Source of the DNA: CAZSNH01 sp052388455
GTDB lineage: Bacteria > Pseudomonadota > Alphaproteobacteria > Rhizobiales > Hyphomicrobiaceae
Assembly (NCBI GenBank): GCA_052388455.1
Contig: JBQTIA010000148.1
Location: forward strand, 1 to 10,064
Direction: 5' to 3'
Length of the DNA stretch: 10,064 bases
Each line of letters starts with the position of its first letter. Position 1 is the first letter of the stretch. The notes beneath the pieces are model-generated. The model saw only the letters and a list, made by a program, of their open reading frames with translations. It ran no database searches and had not been told where the DNA came from. Below are positions 6,686 through 10,064 of this stretch, piece after piece. The translations under genes were made by a program, and so were the position numbers.

Positions 6686-7564
6686 ATGTCGGAACTCGCT
6701 CGGCCTATGATCGGAGCTGCGCGTTCGGCGGCAGGGCGGGTGCGGAGCGGCACGCACGCCGCATCTGGCCCGCTGCTGGTCGGCCTCGTCGCTATGGCGA
6801 CCTGGGACGGCTGGCGATGGTTTATCGCGCGGATCGCGGCAACGCCGGAAGAGGCTCTATCATTGGCTTTGACCCTCGGACTGCTGATCTCGGTCGGAAT
6901 CGGCGCGGCACACGCTCCCACCCGGAGACCGACGCGGCTGCCGCTGCTGCCGCTGGCCGGTCTTCTGGCACTCTACGCGCTGTCGTTCGCCTTCGCGCCT
7001 CCGATCGTGCGCGCCGCACTGGCCGTCACAGCGACCCTCTATGCCGCGTGGCGAACGCTGACCGGATCGCAGCCTCCGGTCGCGTTCTTTCCGCTCGTCG
7101 CGCTGTCGCTGCCGGTGGTGCCGTCGCGTCAGTTCGTGCTCGGCTATCCGATGCGGCTCGTATCGGCGAGCCTCACTGTTGCACTGCTGAAAGTGCAGGG
7201 GCTCGCCGTCGAGCGCGAGGGCACCCACCTCCTGTGGGCCGGCCAGCGGATCGAATTCGACGCTCCGTGCAGCGGCGTCAACATGCTCTGGGCGGGATTG
7301 CTGCTGACCTTGCTCGTGTGCACATGCTGGCGGAGCGGGTGGGTGGTGACGGCCGCGGCGGTCGTGCTCTCGCTGGCGGCGACGCTGGCGGCCAACGTGC
7401 TGCGCGCGGCCAGCCTGTTCTACGTCGAAGCCGGACTTGTGACCGGCGCGGCGCCATGGTGGCACACGGGCATCGGGCTCACCGCGTTCTCGCTCGCCGC
7501 CGCCCTCATGCTGAAATCGCTGATCCTGCTTCGCGACATGGAGGCCCGATGGACACGACCATGA
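6686..7564 (+). CDS. Exosortase (EpsH/Xrt family), membrane sorting protease-transpeptidase
   Basis: An integral inner-membrane enzyme of 292 residues that recognises C-terminal PEP-type signals, cuts them and is thought to transfer the protein to another anchor. Catalytic signatures are all present: C195 in APCSGVNMLW, R240 in NVLRAASLF, and H260 in WWHTGIG, in the expected order and spacing at membrane-loop borders. About eight hydrophobic spans are visible (roughly 28-46, 55-74, 84-103, 107-122, 132-146, 198-214, 218-246, 262-282). It has the length of a plain exosortase without a fused EpsI domain; that domain appears to be encoded by the next gene. ATG 6686 is preferred over TTG 6659, which would overlap the upstream gene. 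It lies four bases after that gene's stop, with GGGA upstream. The exosortase subtype cannot be fixed by eye, so I give no symbol. Confidence 0.92.
   Translation: MSELARPMIGAARSAAGRVRSGTHAASGPLLVGLVAMATWDGWRWFIARIAATPEEALSLALTLGLLISVGIGAAHAPTRRPTRLPLLPLAGLLALYALSFAFAPPIVRAALAVTATLYAAWRTLTGSQPPVAFFPLVALSLPVVPSRQFVLGYPMRLVSASLTVALLKVQGLAVEREGTHLLWAGQRIEFDAPCSGVNMLWAGLLLTLLVCTCWRSGWVVTAAAVVLSLAATLAANVLRAASLFYVEAGLVTGAAPWWHTGIGLTAFSLAAALMLKSLILLRDMEARWTRP
7540..7544 (+). promoter_or_regulatory. Ribosome binding site GGAGG for the EpsI-like gene, inside the exosortase gene
   Basis: A consensus GGAGG lies four bases before ATG 7549 and 16 bases before the in-frame ATG 7561, which overlaps the exosortase stop as ATGA. 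It favours 7549 as the start and indicates translational coupling between the two genes. Confidence 0.6.
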
Positions 7565-8130
7565 GCGCGCCCAGCGCTATTCGAAGCGGAAGGGCGAGCG
7601 AGTTGATGGCCTTCACTCGCAATATTCTCTTCGTGCTCGCGATCCTCGGCGCCGCCGTGGCGCCGATGGTTTCTCAGTCCCCAGCGCGTCCGGCATCAGC
7701 CGACGCCTCCTTCCCCGGCTGGCCGGCGACGTTCGAGGGCCAGCCGCTGTCTGCCCTGCCGCTCGGTGCACGCGAAGCCGCCTTCGCGCAGGACTTTCCC
7801 GGCCGCGTCGGTCGCTTTTCCGACGGACGGCGCGAGATCATCCTGCGGTGGGTCGCGGCGCCGACCCGGATGCTGCACCCGGCGTCGGACTGCTTCCGCG
7901 GCAGCGGCTACGCCATTGCGCCGCAGCCGCTGCGCACCGGCTCGGATGGCCGGACGATGAGCTGCTTCCGCGCGGCGCGCGGCGGCACGGCCCTGTACGT
8001 CTGCGAGCACATTCGATCAGCAGACAACGAGAGCTGGTCCGACGTGTCGTCCTGGTACTGGTCGGCGCTGCTGGACAGGAGCCAGGGCCCGTGGTGGTCG
8101 GTGGTGATCGCGGAGACGACGGCGCAATAA
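7549..8130 (+). CDS. EpsI-like (DUF3485-type) exosortase accessory protein
   Basis: A 193-residue protein with one N-terminal membrane span (about 25-41, after a basic R12, R15, R24 n-region) and a periplasmic C-terminal domain. The key stretch is MLHPASDCFRGSGYAI (108-123). It matches the pattern HP-x-x-C-x-x-G-x-G-aromatic of EpsI proteins, which occur fused to the C-terminus of exosortases or encoded just after them. T106, R107, H110, D114, C115 and R117 look like a possible active or binding site. Two more cysteines (C139, C152) could pair. The end of the domain has SWYWSALLD and WWSVVIAE, comparable to the YWY-type end of EpsI. The gene overlaps the exosortase gene by 16 bases and is the last in the operon. 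EpsI's exact role is unknown; a helper in sorting is the inference. An alternative start at M20 would still keep the membrane span. Confidence 0.75.
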   Translation: MDTTMSAPSAIRSGRASELMAFTRNILFVLAILGAAVAPMVSQSPARPASADASFPGWPATFEGQPLSALPLGAREAAFAQDFPGRVGRFSDGRREIILRWVAAPTRMLHPASDCFRGSGYAIAPQPLRTGSDGRTMSCFRAARGGTALYVCEHIRSADNESWSDVSSWYWSALLDRSQGPWWSVVIAETTAQ

Positions 8131-8142
8131 GCTCGACCGCGT

Positions 8143-8163
8143 GACGGGGACGGACTCCCCGTC
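8143..8163. terminator. Hairpin between the convergent exosortase operon and eipB
   Basis: GACGGGG (8143-8149) pairs perfectly with CCCCGTC (8157-8163) around a 7-base loop. An alternative stem, ACGGAC (8150-8155) with GTCCGT (8167-8172), overlaps it. It lies in the 42-base gap between two stop codons facing each other, where a two-way terminator is expected. Neither side has a T-run, so strength is uncertain. Confidence 0.5.
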
Positions 8164-8172
8164 GCCGTCCGT

Positions 8173-9042
8173 TCAGGGCTTGCCGGCGGCGCAAACGGCG
8201 GCGTCGAGGAAGGTGAGCTCCTTCAATTCGCCGCTGAAGGCGAACTCGCCGTGATCGATGACCAGCTTGCTGGTGACGCCGTTGGCATGAAAGCGATAGC
8301 TCATCTCATAGGCCGGGATCGCATCGGCGCGCGAATTGTCGGATTTGAAATAGCTGATCGAAACCGGCCACGACGGCGTGCGCGACAGTTGATCGCCGAC
8401 GCCGGCGAGGGCCGGCATGGCGATGGCGCCGGGGGCCGCCTGACGGCCGATGAGTGCACTGGTGACGAACACCTTCTCGCCGTTCTCCGAGCCGTCGTAG
8501 AGCTCAGCCTTGAATAGAGTCTTGCCGGCCTGCGCCGCCTCGATCAGCGCGATCGAGTGCTGCACCGGAAAATAGATGCCGGCCGACAGATCGACCGTTT
8601 TCTTCGCCGGCTTTGCGAGATCGACCTTGGCCGGCGCCACGCTTTCGGCACGCCGGGCATCGCCCTGCGTCTGCTCCACCATCGCCTCGTTCTGATAGTT
8701 GGTGGTCGAAAACCGGAGGCGGCGCGCCGGCACGTCCTCCCAGCTCGACGTTCTGAGATCGGTGACCGAAGCCTCGCCGTCCTTGTTGATGGTGCGGGTG
8801 ACGAACCGCATGGTCTGCGTGTAGCCCTCGCAGGGGCTGCCGGAGATCTCGTAGACGAGCCGGCCGGTCATGTCGTCGACGCCGGACCCAGGCGTCGTCC
8901 GGTTGAGGGCGATGTCGTAAACGGCCCGATGGGGCGCCAGCTGAACGGGCGGCCCATTGGGGCCGGCCGATGCTATCTCGACAGACGTCAGCAGAAAGGG
9001 TGCCAGGGCCAGTGCGGCGATTGCAAGTGCGCGGTGATTCAT
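8173..9042 (-). CDS. eipB: EipB family cell envelope integrity protein (DUF1849)
   Basis: A periplasmic beta-spiral protein of the family characterised in Brucella abortus, where loss of EipB weakens the envelope and sensitises cells to envelope stress; its biochemical activity is not established. The product is 289 residues, near the usual length. A signal peptide (MNHRALAIAALALAP onward) ends near residue 26 at ASAG. The family-typical start of the mature protein, LAPHRAVYDIAL, follows, then GRLVYEISGSPCEGYTQ and SYFKSDN. C71 and C284 correspond to the conserved disulfide pair of the Brucella protein (C69-C278 as I recall). I chose ATG 9042 because it starts exactly at the signal peptide. 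In-frame ATG 9072 and 9090 and TTG 9102 would add residues in front of it; no start has a strong ribosome site, though AAGGGA lies upstream of 9042. It is convergent with the exosortase operon and divergent from the phosphodiesterase gene. Confidence 0.9.
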   Translation of the reverse strand: MNHRALAIAALALAPFLLTSVEIASAGPNGPPVQLAPHRAVYDIALNRTTPGSGVDDMTGRLVYEISGSPCEGYTQTMRFVTRTINKDGEASVTDLRTSSWEDVPARRLRFSTTNYQNEAMVEQTQGDARRAESVAPAKVDLAKPAKKTVDLSAGIYFPVQHSIALIEAAQAGKTLFKAELYDGSENGEKVFVTSALIGRQAAPGAIAMPALAGVGDQLSRTPSWPVSISYFKSDNSRADAIPAYEMSYRFHANGVTSKLVIDHGEFAFSGELKELTFLDAAVCAAGKP

Positions 9043-9156
9043 CGGCGGTCGGTTCCCTTTGGTCTCGGCCATCAGTGCGCCCGTGACCATCACGATAATC
9101 AAGTGCCCGACCTAGACCGGAATTGTGCCGGAGCCGCGGCGGCGTTTCCAGGTAGC

Positions 9157-9186
9157 ATAGCAGGTCACGACGGCCCGTTGTACAAT
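9157..9186. promoter_or_regulatory. Possible divergent promoter elements between eipB and the phosphodiesterase gene
   Basis: On the minus strand TTGTAC (9180-9185) and TGCTAT (9157-9162) are 17 bases apart and point toward eipB. On the plus strand TACAAT (9181-9186) is a good -10 box facing the phosphodiesterase gene, 44 bases before its start, but no matching -35 is visible. The boxes overlap, so both genes could not be transcribed independently from here. This is a weak prediction. Confidence 0.25.
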
Positions 9187-9230
9187 TCCCGGGCTCGACC
9201 CTGTTTACGGCAGATGAAGGTCAAACGCCC

Positions 9231-9992
9231 ATGCTCGATCGCAGCGCTTTCCTCCGCCCGATCGCCCACCGCGGCCTGCACGATGGCGGCCTCACCATCG
9301 TCGAGAATACGGCTCCGGCCTTTGCGACGGCGATGGCCAGGGGAGTCGGGATCGAATGCGATCTCAGGGCCGCGGCCGGCGACCTGCCGATCGTGTTCCA
9401 CGACACGACGCTCGACCGCGTCGTCGAAGGGACCGGACCCGTTGCACGGCTGACCCGATCCGACCTCAAATCCCTGCGCCACAAGACCTCCGGCACGCCG
9501 ATCATGACATTTGGCGAGCTGCTCGAGATGGTGGCCGGCAAGGTGCCGCTGCTGGTCGAGGTGAAGGGAGAATGGGAACGGCCGAACGTCGAATTCCTGC
9601 GTCAGATCGCCGACCTCACCTGGAGGTATCGCGGACCGCTGGCATTGATGTCTTTCGACCCGGCGCTGATGACGGCGATCGGGGCATTCGCGCCCGGCGT
9701 GCCGCGGGGCATCGTGTCCGGCATGTACCGCAACGACGATCCGGAGGGGTGGTGGGGCGACATCCTCTCGCCCGAGCGGCAGGAGCGGCTGTCGCACTTC
9801 CTCGAGTCGCGGCCCGCCGCGCCGGATTTCTATGCCTATGACGTCAAATCGCTGCCGACCCCGGTGACGCGCTTCGTGCGCGAGGTCGTGGGCCTGCCGC
9901 TGTTCACATGGACCGTGCGCAGCGCCGCGGACCGCGCCACCGCCAAGGCGCACGCCGACGTGCCCATCTTCGAAGGCGAGGTTCCCGAATAG
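9231..9992 (+). CDS. Glycerophosphodiester phosphodiesterase (GDPD family)
   Basis: Hydrolyses glycerophosphodiesters, the deacylated remains of phospholipids, to glycerol 3-phosphate and an alcohol. It is a TIM-barrel, metal-dependent enzyme. With no signal peptide or membrane span it should be cytosolic. Catalytic features are visible: AHRG (H13, R14), VENT (E25, N26), metal ligands E42 and D44 in GIECDLR, and the second catalytic histidine in FHD (H57, D58). LVEVKG (E110, K112) and LFTWTVRS near the C-terminus are further family marks. At 253 residues it is a full-length single-domain member. The start has GAAGG about ten bases upstream and the first residues run straight into the first strand. 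It is divergent from eipB by 188 bases. The exact lipid headgroup used cannot be read from sequence. A link to envelope lipid turnover alongside eipB is inference from position only. Confidence 0.93.
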   Translation: MLDRSAFLRPIAHRGLHDGGLTIVENTAPAFATAMARGVGIECDLRAAAGDLPIVFHDTTLDRVVEGTGPVARLTRSDLKSLRHKTSGTPIMTFGELLEMVAGKVPLLVEVKGEWERPNVEFLRQIADLTWRYRGPLALMSFDPALMTAIGAFAPGVPRGIVSGMYRNDDPEGWWGDILSPERQERLSHFLESRPAAPDFYAYDVKSLPTPVTRFVREVVGLPLFTWTVRSAADRATAKAHADVPIFEGEVPE

Positions 9993-10038
9993 CCGCGGCG
10001 GACCACAACAATAAAGCAGGGTGGAAACGAAGCTCGGC

Positions 10039-10064
10039 CCGGCCCCATCATCATGAAGGGCCGG
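10039..10064 (+). terminator. Hairpin at the window end, possible terminator of the phosphodiesterase gene
   Basis: CCGGCCC (10039-10045) pairs perfectly with GGGCCGG (10058-10064) around a 12-base loop, 47 bases after the stop codon. The window ends at the last paired base, so a following T-run cannot be checked. Confidence 0.4.

Noticed and set aside
6817..8130. Upstream-extended 437-codon reading of the EpsI-like gene
   Set aside because: The extension lies out of frame over the exosortase gene and is Arg-rich junk. The true start at ATG 7549 has GGAGG and a membrane anchor just after it.
8557..9453. 298-codon plus-strand open frame across eipB and the start of the phosphodiesterase gene
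   Set aside because: It is antisense to eipB and out of frame with the phosphodiesterase; no recognisable domain.
10053..10064. ATG near the right edge as the start of another gene
   Set aside because: Only four codons are visible, there is no ribosome site before it, and it lies inside the terminal hairpin.

Overview
The window is GC-rich chromosomal DNA that most likely comes from an alphaproteobacterium of the Hyphomicrobiales (Rhizobiales). The best taxonomic clue is an EipB/DUF1849 envelope protein, a family characterised in Brucella and typical of Alphaproteobacteria. The strong GC preference at third codon positions and the other gene families fit this. I see no tRNA, rRNA, CRISPR array, insertion sequence or phage gene.

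Layout from left to right. (a) 18-1289, minus strand: a RecQ helicase with an intact helicase core. Its zinc-binding region is damaged and a stop codon cuts it off just before the window edge. (b) 1538-1849, plus: a small exported protein with four cysteines, followed by a strong hairpin. (c) 2173-4017, plus: a large YcbB-like L,D-transpeptidase (YkuD domain) that cross-links peptidoglycan. (d) 4204-8130, plus: a tight three-gene operon. It encodes a polytopic VIT-domain membrane protein ending in a PEP-CTERM sorting signal, an exosortase with Cys/Arg/His catalytic residues, and a membrane-anchored protein carrying an EpsI-like (DUF3485) motif. (e) 8173-9042, minus: EipB, convergent with the exosortase operon and separated from it by a hairpin. 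(f) 9231-9992, plus: a cytosolic glycerophosphodiester phosphodiesterase, divergent from eipB. The window ends in a possible terminator hairpin.

Most of the window concerns the cell envelope: peptidoglycan cross-linking, envelope integrity and C-terminal protein sorting. The most interesting part is 4204-8130, which looks like a self-contained sorting system with one enzyme, one dedicated substrate and one helper. The substrate has five predicted N-terminal membrane spans, so cutting its C-terminal anchor would not release it from the inner membrane. That is unlike the usual exported PEP-CTERM protein. No polysaccharide (EPS) genes are seen beside it.

Functions are assigned from motifs and family knowledge by reading only; no database search was run.
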